A stretch of DNA of 64,000 nucleotides from Schistosoma haematobium. Lineage: Eukaryota > Platyhelminthes > Trematoda > Strigeidida > Schistosomatidae. Positions 46,581 to 57,292 of this stretch are shown one piece after another. Numbering within the stretch: the first letter of the stretch is position 1; each line of letters opens with the position of its first letter. The DNA lies in the NCBI RefSeq assembly GCF_000699445.3, contig NC_067199.1:34952902-35016901 (forward strand), written 5' to 3'. The notes below the pieces were generated by a model that was not told the origin of the DNA, did no database searches, and saw only the letters and a list, made by a program, of their open reading frames with translations. Both the position numbers and the translations under genes were made by a program.

Positions 46581-46791
46581 TTAAGGAATTTCTTATTTAG
46601 TATAAGTTACAAGAGGATGTTTAATTTAAAGAAAAGAATTTTGAATTGAACAGAATGCATGAACTTTAGAAATCTGCAACCAATTAATTAGTATTCCATA
46701 GTTCCGGGAAGTAAAATACCAACCTATGATATTCAACTCACTAATGACTAAATTTAAGATGTTCTTGAAGTTCTGATAAGTAATCTTAACT

Positions 46792-47028
46792 TATTTACTT
46801 ACTTACGCTTGTTACTCTCAATGGATCATAGGCGGCTGACCAGTGTTCTCCAACCCACACTGTCCTGGGCCTTCCTTTACAGTTCTGTCCAATTTTTGTT
46901 CATTTTTCTCATGTCTGTCTGCATTTTTCGGTGTAATGTGTTCTTTGGTCTTCCTCTTCTCCTTTGGCCTTGAGGATCCCATGTGAGAATTCGCCTTGTG
47001 ACGCAGTTGGGTGCTTTCCTCTTTGGAA
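46792..47028 (-). mobile_element. 5'-truncated RTE 3' fragment with exact 14-bp TSD
   Basis: Flanked by aagtaatcttaact at 46778-46791 and 47029-47042. The 237-bp insert is the 3' end of the RTE: TTAC repeats at the left, then last codons and sequence up to ggaaagcacccaactgcgtc on the minus strand. It shows the element's enzyme makes 14-bp duplications and 5' truncations. Confidence 0.9.
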
Positions 47029-47099
47029 AAGTAATCTTAACTAGTAAAGCTTATTTATGTTAGGGACATCCCCTACGTCATTAGAAAAACGTCGCGCCA

Positions 47100-47480
47100 T
47101 ATTCTGAATTAATTGGACCTGGAATTTTACTACTCGGCTCTGACCCAGTGGTTTTAACGTCAGTGAGAGAGAGGAATATTCTGGGTCCAATACCTGATAT
47201 AATCTTGAGTGGTTGCTGTTGAGAAATCCCTAACGGTCCAAGTAAGTTTGAAAAAATTTAGATCAGTACTAAAAGATAAAATAATAACCAGTTGTTTGGG
47301 ACGTTTTAGAAGTGCATATTCACAGTTCAACCAGGGAGTGAACCCAAGAGGAACCAACAAACAGAAGGACAAACGAAAAGGAACGTGCTGTGCTACATTT
47401 AAATTATATGATGATTTCGAGTAATTTATATCAGATGACCGTATTGTAACTTGATAGGTAGAATCCAAACAGTATTAAGT
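47100..47480. other. Possible tRNA-headed SINE remnant
   Basis: ctcggctctgacccagtggttttaacg looks like an A-box region and ctgggtccaatacc, about 50 nt later, like a B-box; a second cagttcaaccagggagtgaaccc lies near 47322. Overlapping frames of 102 (minus) and 71 (plus) residues show no domain. Not a gene in my judgement. Confidence 0.35.
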
Positions 47481-47539
47481 ACTGGGTAGTGTAACACTGA
47501 TTACTAAAAATGAATGGTTACAGACAATGGAATATATAT

Positions 47540-47840
47540 ATACCTGTTTTCTTAAAACACGTGAAGATACCACAGGTATTCGGAGTTTGACGACGCTTTA
47601 ACCAGTAAAACCTGATATGAATCGTACCCACAAAGTAAAATCAAAAGGCAAAAGTTAGGAGGCTCGAAGATATATTTGATAGGCTATCAATATATCGAGG
47701 AGCGTCTGATCTAACCTGGCTAGCGATTGCAGGGGTTGTTGAGTACGGCGCTCCCACTCGTGATCTGGTGCGGATGCATGACCGAGCGCCTTCAGCTAGG
47801 TGAGTCCATTAAAAATAATGTGGTCAGCATCTAATGTCGA
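47540..47840. other. GC-richer unclassified block
   Basis: From aaacacgtgaagatacc to cttcagctaggtgagtcc the G+C content rises, with ctaacctggctagcgattgcaggg and cggcgctcccactcgtgatctgg. Its composition resembles other schistosome retroelement pieces, but I find no coding frame, termini or TSD. Confidence 0.3.
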
Positions 47841-48506
47841 AGACTTACAGAGCTATTTACTTTGGGGATTTATTTACCGCTACACACGCTTTGATCTATC
47901 ATCTTTCCAGTAAATGGAATGATTTATTCGTCAATATGTATGTTTTTTTAGTTCTCAGGCCTAACTGAATTACGTCAATTAGATTCATTGTTTAAGAGTG
48001 ACTATTTATAAGATGGTATCATGTTAAGTGTGTTTAAATTAATAAATTAGCGTTAATTCACTGAAGTTAGCAAATATTCATCCATAATTTCCAAGAATAA
48101 TAATATCTAGATTAATGTTTTCCAGGCAGTCGCTTTCAATAACAAACAATTTTTGTTGATACTCAGAAAGATGATAATATATTAGCAATTGAATATGACA
48201 TTGTTTTCTGCAGTTGTACTGTTGCCCTGTACTATTTTCATATGATTATATTCCCTCAATAACGAGTTTTTTTTTAAATCAATTTCAAGACACGTGTTAC
48301 CTAGTGATTATACAGAAGGTTTTGTTCAAGACCAACACGCATTCTTTATACCACTATGCAAACCTGATCTTATTTTTTTTTGTTTACAAAATTCACTTGA
48401 TTTCAATAGTATTATAGAATTTAACATGATATTTATATTACATTTGAACATTGTTGTTTAGTAAATTAACCTAACACTTGTAGTGTACATCAAGGATTGT
48501 CTTCAG

Positions 48507-49082
48507 TCAGGAGGTTGATTATGAATACAGTGGTCTTGAGTGCTGTTAGAGGTATGAGGGCGGTTATCACTTCCCGGTTTCCCACATAGTGGAAGGGTTG
48601 TTCTGGAGGTACCTGAAAAGCAAATTGGATTAGAGGTGGTCTTAGTAACTTGGGAGCGTGACTGCAGTGCCCAAGGGACAACTGCTTGAGGTCGGTCACA
48701 CACGACCTTTTTATGGGTAATTTTTGTATTAGCTCCGCACTTGTTGAGACCTTACGGCTGGAGACGGATATCCTTGGGATAAGGCGAGGTGTGCATTTTT
48801 AGGGTCGACCTTTTCTAACCTCACCCCTCCCTGTGGGAAGGCAGCATCGCTGTCATGCTGGTTGTCTGAAGGAAACACCTTATTGCTGTCACACCTCTGT
48901 ACAGTCAGCAGTACGACTTCGCCTTTGGACCTTGAGTTTGTTGCTTTTAGTCTTACCGCTCTTCAACCGACCTGTCTGACATGGTAGGACCTTGAGGAAC
49001 GGTTGTTCCAGCCAGTATAGCTCGGTTGCTTCATCACGATAGGCAAGCCCGACCACCACGTCAAGGTAGCAACAATGGCCGG
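48507..49082 (-). mobile_element. 576-bp retroposed unit resembling a non-LTR 5' region, exact 13-bp TSD
   Basis: Flanked by ggattgtcttcag at 48494-48506 and 49083-49095. The minus strand begins ccggccattgttgctaccttgacgtggtgg, a type of start seen at the 5' ends of several invertebrate non-LTR elements. It holds two short frames (79 and about 69 residues, no domain) and ends ...cataatcaacctcctga. G+C is much higher than its flanks. Either a short non-autonomous element or the 5' part of a longer one copied alone. Confidence 0.65.
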
Positions 49083-49099
49083 GGATTGTCTTCAGGGAA

Positions 49100-50100
49100 A
49101 GCGAGAAACTAACATTTGTTTCCATCAATCAATTTATGAAATACTTCAACTATCAGCCATATCATCAGTAACATTTATCATGTCACATCTGATAAGATCG
49201 AATCTTACTTAATAGTTTTGCTAGAAGTTCGTCACTAGTGAACATTGAATATTTTCATGAATAACCAATTTTCTTTCTTTAATAATCATTATTAGTATCA
49301 TTTATCTAGTTTTAATTTTTCTATTGAACGGTCATAAATCATTTCAAGTTTATTCGCTATTATATCTATATCTATATATTTTTTTCTTTCCCTCATCAAA
49401 CTATTTCTATGATATCAAAATAAAAGAAACGTGAATATTTTGTCAACATAAAAAGGCAGCAAACGTGCACAGAAAAAAAACTAGTGGCAACCGTAATGAG
49501 TTGGGGGTGGTGGTGGTGGGATGGTGGTAAGATGAATAGAGTTGAAGTTGCAAGGGGCAAAGCTTTTTCTGCCTTTCCCTTAACTAGACTGAAATCCAAG
49601 TAATGATTAAGTAACAAACATTAACGAGTTTATCTCTCATTTTCATAAGTGATATATATATATATGACTATTCTTTGTTATTATGTATATACAAGTAGTA
49701 TGATGCTAATTTGAAAAAGAAATTGGAAAAAGAAATGCATTAATTAAGTTTTCCTACCGGAAAATCTATTCACTATCAAGTAAATGTGATTCAACCACGC
49801 AATAGAATATTTCTTCTTTTGAAACCGGAAATTCTGTCAGAAATTTTCTCAAACTTGGTGTTGATGTTCAGAATAATAACAACAACAACAATAATAATAA
49901 TAATAATGCTATGATAATGATAATAAAAGTTAAAAAAACTTCATTTTGCGTGTACCAACCCTTTCTCTCTCTTTCTCGTATTAATAACGAATTACGGCAT
50001 ATTTGTATGATGACAGAGACATTGGATAAATTTTATTTTTTTTTCGTCGACTTTATTTAAAAATAATAATAAATTAACATTTAGTAATTTAGAAGTTAAG
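49100..50100. other. Gene-free AT-rich interval
   Basis: Contains ATT/AAT runs (49877-49908), a GGT-rich run (49503-49520) and CT-rich sequence (49967-49980). No gene is supported. Confidence 0.4.
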
Positions 50101-50111
50101 AAAGAAAATAT

Positions 50112-50279
50112 CCACAGAGGGGTTTTATGGAGATTGTAGTAATTTAATAATTGAATTCATAAGTCAATTGAAGCTAGACCATCATAGAAAACGTGGGAGC
50201 AACGGATGAAACGGCTGTCCAATGCTTACAGTTTTTTCCATGGTGGTCTAGCTTCAACTGACTCATGAATTCAATTATT
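50112..50279. repeat. Palindromic family B SINE with exact 11-bp TSD
   Basis: Flanked by aaagaaaatat at 50101-50111 and 50280-50290. Antisense tail to about 50195, then a sense hammerhead 3' half (ggatgaaacggctgtccaatgc) and sense tail to gaattcaattatt. The upstream core is absent. Confidence 0.85.
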
Positions 50280-50894
50280 AAAGAAAATATTGTCCGTTAG
50301 ATTCTAACAAAAATCTTATTCGTATTTATTCGAATCTAATGAAATATCATGAAACAGTTTATGATAATTTTCTACAAACAAATGATCAATTCACTTTTTG
50401 ATTCATAGTGAATATCATCGGTGAGTTCTTAGTGTACTCCATACTTTCAACACATTGCACCAAAGCTTTAGGGAACATCATTTCAAATCAAGTAACTAAA
50501 GCATAAATCATTGTTAATTTGTTCCTTAACTGTTCCACTCATTATTGTGGCGTTGAACACAGTACATTGTTGCATTCGATAAAATTTTAGTGTAGTAGAA
50601 GGTTTTAAGTTCAGTTACGTATAGTGTTATTAGTGTATGGTTCTCTAAAATATATGTATCCTTCTAAAAAGTATCATATCATGACAACACAGCTGTCTAG
50701 TACGCCATAGTTCACTTGAATTTGTTTATTTCTATAATAACTATCATAATAATTGTGTTTCATTTCAGATTGCTTTCTCTTACGTAAAAAAATGTTTGGA
50801 CTAATGCTTATATTACAATTTATATTCTATAACAATTGAATTTAAATTGTGCCTATTTCTTTTTCTTCTGTTTTCTTTTCTACAATTTACACAA

Positions 50895-51350
50895 GTTTGT
50901 GACTTAAGGCTATATTGAAGCAATCCGCACAGGATGCATATATGCCAACATAAGACTGATCAATTGCAGTCCTAAATAACAATGAGAAGATACAAGTAAA
51001 ACAACATCAAGTGAATTTAAACTTCATATGATTTCACAAACAGGTGGCTATCAGGACTCAATAGGTAAGTCGATAACACGATGGCGTTTGAAGTGAACGG
51101 TAATATAGTTCGAGTCTCAGAATGAACATCAACTCTGAGATGCAGATACATCTAGCTGACGAGTCCCAAATAGGACAAAACACGCATCCTGCATTCCACT
51201 GCTAGCCACTATCCATCTTTTCTTAAAAAAGCTTGTAACTTATGACTATATCGAGGCAATCCGCACAGGATGCATATATGCCAACATGAAGACTGATCAA
51301 TTGCAGTCCTAAATAATAATGAGAAGATACAAGTAAAACAACACCAAATG
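50895..51350 (+). repeat. Smα partial head-to-tail dimer
   Basis: 50895-51020 is an Smα 3' module (gtgacttaaggctatattgaagc...gagaagatacaag). It runs into a full Smα unit: A-box side (tggctatcaggactcaataggtaag), B-box agttcgagtctc near 51105, hammerhead (51151-51193), then a second 3' module (cttgtaacttatgactatatcgaggc...). The two 3' modules are nearly identical, as expected for a tandem dimer. Confidence 0.82.
51151..51193 (+). ncRNA. Smα hammerhead, dead (G12 to A, stem I broken)
   Basis: TCTAG + CTGACGA + GTCC..GGAC + AAA (expected GAA; a51177 replaces G12) + ACACGCAT + C17 (51188) + CTGCA. Stem I no longer pairs fully. The copy at 54303-54345 carries the same changes. Confidence 0.78.
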
Positions 51351-51989
51351 AATTTAATTTACACATTATTTATCAAAGTATAAACATCATAAAAAAACCT
51401 TGTAATGATATCATATTTCTATTTGTTTAATTCACACGAATACAGTTAGCTAATATAGAAAATAATTAATTTACATACTAAATGTTCAATTGACTAATAA
51501 TAATAATAATAATAATAATATGAATTGGGGTAGAAAATTTACAAGATTTTACCATGGCAACTATCTATCTCTATTTATATATCATAGTATTATGTTCAAA
51601 TTAAAAAAATCGCATAAACATTGAACATTGAACCCTGCTTAAAATTTCTCATTACTATTTACATTAAATAATATTTATGTGTATGTACGTGAAGCTAACA
51701 ATCCTTTCTAGAATCGAATTTGAAGGTATGTTTCTTTTTTTGATACATAAATATAAATACACTTGGAAATGAGTGACTTCATAAGTAATACCTTCTATAC
51801 ATATTTATTTATGATAGAAATTCTAATTTATACACAAACAGCCTCCAAGGTAATAATTGTTACGAATTATGTAATCTAATTCGAGACGTGTATAATAAAA
51901 CAAAAAAAAGAATAACAATTCTATGAATTCACAAATAATTCATACAATCATAATAGATTTCTAATTAGTTTCACTTTCGATTACTAAAT

Positions 51990-52245
51990 TAGACATTGGG
52001 ACTGTTGAATGTCGGTTAGCTCAGTAGTTCAGAGGTTAAATGTTCGCGCACGAGACCGATAAGTTCCGGGTCCAAATCTCGCGAGGTAGGATGATGGATG
52101 CTCATTGCTGAGAAGTCCCACAATAGGACGGAACGGCCGTTCAGTGCTTCCAGGTTTTCTATGATGGTCTAGCTTCAATCGATTCATGATCTCAACTATT
52201 AAAATTACTATAATATCCACAAAAACCCCTTCTGATATTAAATTA
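51990..52245 (+). repeat. Family B SINE, sense, with tRNA-like head
   Basis: Head tagctcagtagttcagaggttaaatg, B-box-like gggtccaaatctcg, hammerhead with two core changes (CTGAGAA, GGA) and a complete tail ending aaccccttctgat. The octamer ACGGCCGT is kept. The 95-residue minus frame is chance. Confidence 0.8.
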
Positions 52246-52484
52246 ATCTCCTTTAAACCCCATTTTGTTTTATTAGAAAAAATAATCAGTAATTGGCAAT
52301 TGGTATGTGATCGCATAATTGTTTTTAATTGATATGGTATGAAGATGAATAGTGATTTGTAAAAGACAAGAGATTTAGCTTTGTAATGCTATTTAAACTT
52401 TTTCGCTATTTATTTTAAAAATTGATCAGCTGTAGCAAAAAGTTTTTCCAATTTTCAATCTGTTTGAATGAAATAATTATATAA

Positions 52485-52813
52485 TCAGATGGGGGTTTTG
52501 TGGAGATTTTTGCATTTTTTAAAATTGAATTCGTAAGTCATTTGAAGCTAGACCACCATAGAAAACCTGGACGGCCGTTTCGTCCTACTGTGAGACTCCT
52601 CAGCAGCGCACATCCACGATTCCGCGCACGATCGCTTAACCTCTAGACCAGTAAGCCGGCATCCAGCAGTGTTAATGTCTAACTTCAACCAATTCATGAA
52701 ATTGGTCAACTGTTCACCATTGTTTCCAATGAAATACTATCTCACAACAGACTCAGTTGATCTCCACTGATCACTGCTTCTCACTAGAACCTCAGGAAAT
52801 ACCTTTTTAAGCC
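52485..52813 (-). repeat. Family B SINE, antisense, near full length
   Basis: Tail at the left (tcagatgggggttttgtgg), hammerhead (52566-52618: core intact, but stem I 3' side cut by a deletion, leaving cag/ctg), tRNA-like head lacking a normal B-box, leader, and the 5' domain up to gcttaaaaagg at 52800-52813. Its 5' edge is the site where the 52828-53123 unit inserted. Confidence 0.8.
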
Positions 52814-52827
52814 AGTTACTAGTGAGC

Positions 52828-53123
52828 TTGGAAGGCTCCCTCGGTGTCTCACATTGTACGAACATTCCATGTACCTAAATAAATGGTTGCTCTGGTTGTC
52901 AGAAGGGGCATCGGCCTCGTAACTCGGCGTCATAGTTCTTCTAAATGAAGACCTTCTGACTCCCAGGGTAGAGTTTAAAAGGTTTGAATAATTTTTTTCT
53001 GGTTAGCATTGTTTTAGCGAGTTAGTTTTCTACAGGATGAGGTCGCTAACCCCATGCCCAACCCTCCTCCTTTATCCGGGCTTGGGACCGGCAGTAGCCC
53101 CCGGAGGGACTCCAGGCGGAGTT
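52828..53123 (-). mobile_element. RTE 5' region retroposed alone, exact 14-bp TSD
   Basis: Flanked by agttactagtgagc at 52814-52827 and 53124-53137. The 296-bp insert matches the first part of the RTE at 57293-60497 (its 5' leader and the first codons up to the TWNVRT endonuclease motif), then stops. The leader here continues about 25 bp further upstream (aactccgcctggagtcc) than in the long copy. The element's usual 3' end and TTAC repeat are absent. Confidence 0.85.
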
Positions 53124-53159
53124 AGTTACTAGTGAGCACATGATAATTATTATCAAAAG

Positions 53160-53214
53160 GGAGATTTTGTGGAGATTTTAGTAATTTTATAGTTGAATTC
53201 ATGAGTCAATTGTA
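53160..53214 (-). repeat. Family B tail fragment
   Basis: Antisense tail (agattttgtggagattttagtaattttatagttgaattcatgagtcaattg), ending abruptly at tatagtac. Confidence 0.65.
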
Positions 53215-53549
53215 TAGTACATCGTACAACATACTAAAACGATTATGTAAAATCTCTGCAATCTATAATAACGCTGATTACTAGAAGATGTGAATAGAAA
53301 CACTATAAATGTTGATATATTTGCCTATTTGGCTATTCTTTTGTAAAGCACAAGAAGAATATATGTAGGATTCACCCATTAAAAATTAATATGTGATTTA
53401 CAAACAGTTGAAAACTTATTGAGTTTGAAGCTAAAGTTCATTGAAATATATTTCAAGATATTTTTGAATGATCAAAAATGATTGAAATTTTCACTGATGT
53501 TGTTTATTCTACAACACTAATCATAATATTTTAATCTTTACTGACTAGT

Positions 53550-53865
53550 TTCATGATACAATTCCTGAAGTTCTAGTATAAAACCATGATCAATAGAATA
53601 CAAACTTGTAAGATGTAAATAATTCACCACAGAAAACAGAATCGTTTAATATAACTAATGAGATTAAAGTTAGACATTTACATCATTGAATACTGACTGA
53701 CTTATTAGTCTAAAAATTAAACATTCACACTCGTGATCCAAATGCTGAATTCAACTTCCCCAATGGAATCATTCATGCACATTAGTAAACAGTACTATAA
53801 TTCCACAAAACAATTGTTCATTGTTTCCTGATTTTGATTCATGATTTAGCTAAAATTTCTATTAA
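53550..53865 (+). repeat. Old, near full-length family B SINE, sense
   Basis: 5' domain (ctgactagtttcatgatacaattcctgaagttctag ... gatcaatagaatacaaacttg), leader (gattaaagttagacatttac), tRNA-like head without a clear B-box, hammerhead trace (cacattagtaaacagtactataattcc) and tail. Very decayed. Confidence 0.6.
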
Positions 53866-54276
53866 ACTCTATTTGTTTATTTTGTTATCTTCAAATTTAT
53901 TGTCGAATGTGATATTTATTTACATACAATAGACATATAATAGTTTCTTTAAATGTTACTTTTATTATATATTTCATTGAATTAAAATAAACCATCTTAT
54001 ATACATTTACTTCAATAAAACATATTTAACATTTCAAAACTTTTAAGACACATAAATCATAATTGTATTTCAAGTTAAATTTTAATAATATTTAAATTAT
54101 CCAATCAAAATCAACTTGGTATTTAACGGTTTATTCAAACAGTTTAATTTTTTCAATTTTCAATCATCATTAAATATTCTAAAATAGAATAGGTAAGTAG
54201 TATAACAAATAGAAATGAAGTCTTGTTAGTCATTTTATGATCAATGTTTTTTTAATGACTGATTACTTATTTAAGT

Positions 54277-54538
54277 AAAGATGGATAGTGGCTAGCAGTG
54301 GAATGCAGGATGCGTGTTTTGTCCTATTTGGGACTCGTCAGCTAGATATATCTTCATCTCAGAGTTGATGTTCATTCTGAGACTCGAACTATATTACCGT
54401 TCACTTCAAACGCCATCGTGTTATCGACTTACCTATTGAGTCCTGATAGCCACCTGTTTGTGAAATCATATGAAGTTTAAATTCACTTGATGTTGTTTTA
54501 CTTGTATCTTCTCATTGTTATTTAGAACTGCAATTGAT
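54277..54538 (-). repeat. Smα copy nearly identical to 50958-51221, inverted
   Basis: Reverse complement of the plus-strand copy: 3' module remnant (gatcaattgcag...tacaagtaaaacaacatc), tRNA-like head, dead hammerhead (54303-54345). I count about three differences over 262 bp. The shared segment spans the dimer junction and the inactivating G12 change. Confidence 0.85.
54303..54345 (-). ncRNA. Smα hammerhead, dead (same G12 change)
   Basis: Minus strand TCTAG + CTGACGA + GTCC..GGAC + AAA + ACACGCAT + C + CTGCA, identical in these positions to 51151-51193. Confidence 0.78.
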
Positions 54539-54904
54539 CCGTTTCATTTCAATATTATCCCCGTAGTAGATACTTCATATCCGAATAATACCTTATCTAA
54601 TCCATCAAGTAACCAGTAGTTTATCTTTTTTTAAAATCTTTTATCCAGGTAAGATTTGAATATTGGTTATGTAAGCAAATTATTTCTTTGTTCAACTCAA
54701 TTCTATCAGTAAGTGGGTATTGGTTAGCTTTGAATTATAATGTAAACTGAATAAGAAATTGAAGTTTTTTTATTTTAATTTAACAAGAATGAATAATAAA
54801 AATTTATTACGGGTTGAGATATGAGAAAAACAACTTTTACAAATGTGACTTAAATGTATGTTCAGTGAAATTGTAATCAGTTTAGTGTGATTGATTTGAT
54901 TGAT

Positions 54905-55245
54905 GGATCATAGGCCGCCGACCACCATTCTCCAACCCACTCTGTCCTGGGCCTTCTTTTCTAGTTCCATCCAATTCTTGTTCATTTTTCTCATGTCTAT
55001 CTCCATTTCTCGGTGTAATGTGTTCTTTGGTCTTCATCTTCTCCTCCTTTGACCTTCAGGATTCTAAGTATGTGTTCACCTTGTGACGCAGTTGGGTGCT
55101 TTCCTCAATGTGTGTCCTATCCACTTCCAGCGCTTCTTCCTGATTTCTTCCTCCACTGGAATGTGGTTTGTTCTCTCCCACAGTAGGTTGTTACTAATAG
55201 TGTCTGGCCAACGGATCCGAAGTATTTTGCGTAGACAGCTAACCA
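54905..55245 (-). mobile_element. RTE 3' fragment without terminal repeat
   Basis: Minus strand matches the last 110 or so codons of the RTE (cgtagacaaaatac at 55230 back to gtcggcggcctatgatcc at 54907). The terminal TAAG array is missing. Very similar to 57345-57665, with single-base differences. Confidence 0.85.
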
Positions 55246-55619
55246 GAAAAAGAAACCAATTTAATGTAGTCAGTCTGTTATGTGGTTATGCTACTTCCTT
55301 GTATGTTATACAAATCAGATTTGATTGACGCAAAAAATAGTGTTTACAATGACAGGAATTTGATTAAAATGCCATTTAAGGTTGATCAGAAGCTGCAGTG
55401 TTCTATTGATACCTATCTGATAATACAAATAAATAAAGTTCAATTTTTTTCACAGAAACGGTTGTAGCTCTACGTAATTGTAAAGGTAACCTTTAAATTG
55501 TAATTCAGTGCTTATTTCTAATGATTGAATGGAAATACACGTACCAACAGATGAATACAGTTCTCAGTGATAGAATTGTTGAACTTTTTAACTAAAATGG
55601 ATGTTTCACACTTATAAAA

Positions 55620-55985
55620 ATGTTTGAAATTGAAGGATAATAGTTAACAGTAGGTTTGTTCCTATTTTGGACTTATCAGCTGGATGTACACACATCCAGT
55701 TGTTAATGTGTATATTGAGGTTCCAATTCAGTACTTTATGCTTCAAACACCAACACGTTATTCACTGATGTATTTTGACTGAATATCTACTTACTTATTT
55801 AACGAATCTGATTTTTGCATTATTATTATGATTAGTTGGAGAATGCGCTGAACTTTTGAAGCGAGTGATGTTAAGTTTGAGTCCCAATTTAAACACCAAC
55901 ACTTAGACACAGGAATATCCAACTGATGAGTTTGGAATATGAGAGAACGTTCTTCTTGAATTCGATTGATGGCCATAATCCATTT
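55620..55985. repeat. Two old Smα remnants facing each other
   Basis: 55620-55780 is antisense (gtttgttcctattttggacttatcagctggatgta, then head-like sequence). 55845-55985 is sense (gcgctgaacttttgaagcgag; gtttgagtcccaattt; ccaactgatgagtttggaatatgagagaacgttcttcttgaattcg). Both cores are mutated. Confidence 0.6.
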
Positions 55986-55989
55986 ATTC

Positions 55990-56920
55990 TAAGTAATTTT
56001 TGTTTATCAAACTGACCATATCGATCCAATGCCAAAGAAGACTGGCTAACATTCATTACTGAATATAGACAACGGGATAACAGTAACTCTTACTGACAAT
56101 AATGTCATAACCAAACATTTTAGGAAACACCAAAGCAATTTACTCGAAAGCTTCAAAGCAACAAAATCTTTGAGAGAACAAAAAGCAAACAAAATATAAC
56201 TAAATGTATTTTAACATTCTAATCTTTAATGTCCCAAATAAATGGACACATATATCTGTTTATTTATTGAATAGAATAATACATGCTCAGTTCAACTTAT
56301 ATTCCTTATGATTTCAACAAACATAATGCATATTGTCCTGGTAACTAAACTACTTCACTAATTCCAGGCATTTACCTTGAAGAATAAATTATGTAAAAAT
56401 ATTCCTTCATAATTTTATATATAAAATTTGGTTAATAAATGAACCAACTTTCTGACCTCTTATATAACTAGTTAATTATGTCATAAATTGAGATTAGAAA
56501 AACAGTTGAATTCCTTAGAAAATGAATCGTTTTGTTGTTGTTGTTGTTCTTGTTGCGTTAGTTACTTTTTTTAAATGTGACTTTTATTTAACAGAAAAAT
56601 AACTATTCTCTATTGTTGTATCTCATATTTCATGTGTATTTCTATCTACCTTGTATTGTTGGAAACGAATACATTCATTTGTTCTTGGTTTCCAACATGG
56701 GTACATTATTGACTAAACTAGAATGATGGAAAAAGGGGAGAAAACTTCCATAATTATTTTGACTAATAAGATTAAATGTTAGCAAAAATTGTTCATCCTG
56801 AAGATAGTTGATATGATGGATTTACTTTAAACAGGCAACCATTGAAAACCATGAAGCAATGAACAACTTCATTATTTTAGCGTGATGCATTCCAGTAGTG
56901 GGTAATCACAACCTAGATAC
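55990..56920. other. Gene-free AT-rich interval
   Basis: No gene or repeat is recognisable apart from a short antisense SINE tail-like trace near 56836-56865 (accattgaaaaccatgaagc) and a TTG run (56534-56550). Confidence 0.4.
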
Positions 56921-56921
56921 T

Positions 56922-57290
56922 TACTTACTTACTTACGCCTGTTACTCCTAATGGAGCATAGGCCGCCGACCAGCATTCTCCAACCCACTCTATCCTGGGC
57001 CTTCTTTTCTAGTACCATCCTATTCTTGTTCATCTTTCTCATGTCTACCTCCATTTACCGGCCTAATGTGTTATTTGGTCTTCCTCTCCTCCTTTAGCCT
57101 CGAGGATTCTATGTGAGGGCTGGTCTTGTGACGCAGTTGAGTGCTTTTCTCAATGTGTGTCCTATACACTTCCAGTGCTTCTTCCTGATTTCTTCCTCCG
57201 CTGGAATGTGGTTTGTTCTCTCCCACAGTAGATTGTTGCTGATAGTGTCTGGCCAACGGATCCAAATTATTTTTCGTAGACAAGATACAA
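56922..57290 (-). mobile_element. RTE 3' fragment with terminal TTAC repeat
   Basis: A ttacttacttacttac array at the left is the 3' terminus; minus-strand sequence then matches the RTE's last codons up to cttgtctacgaaaaataatttgg. Independent from the adjoining long copy, from which it differs at several bases. The 122- and 70-residue frames are shadows. Confidence 0.85.
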
Positions 57291-57292
57291 CC

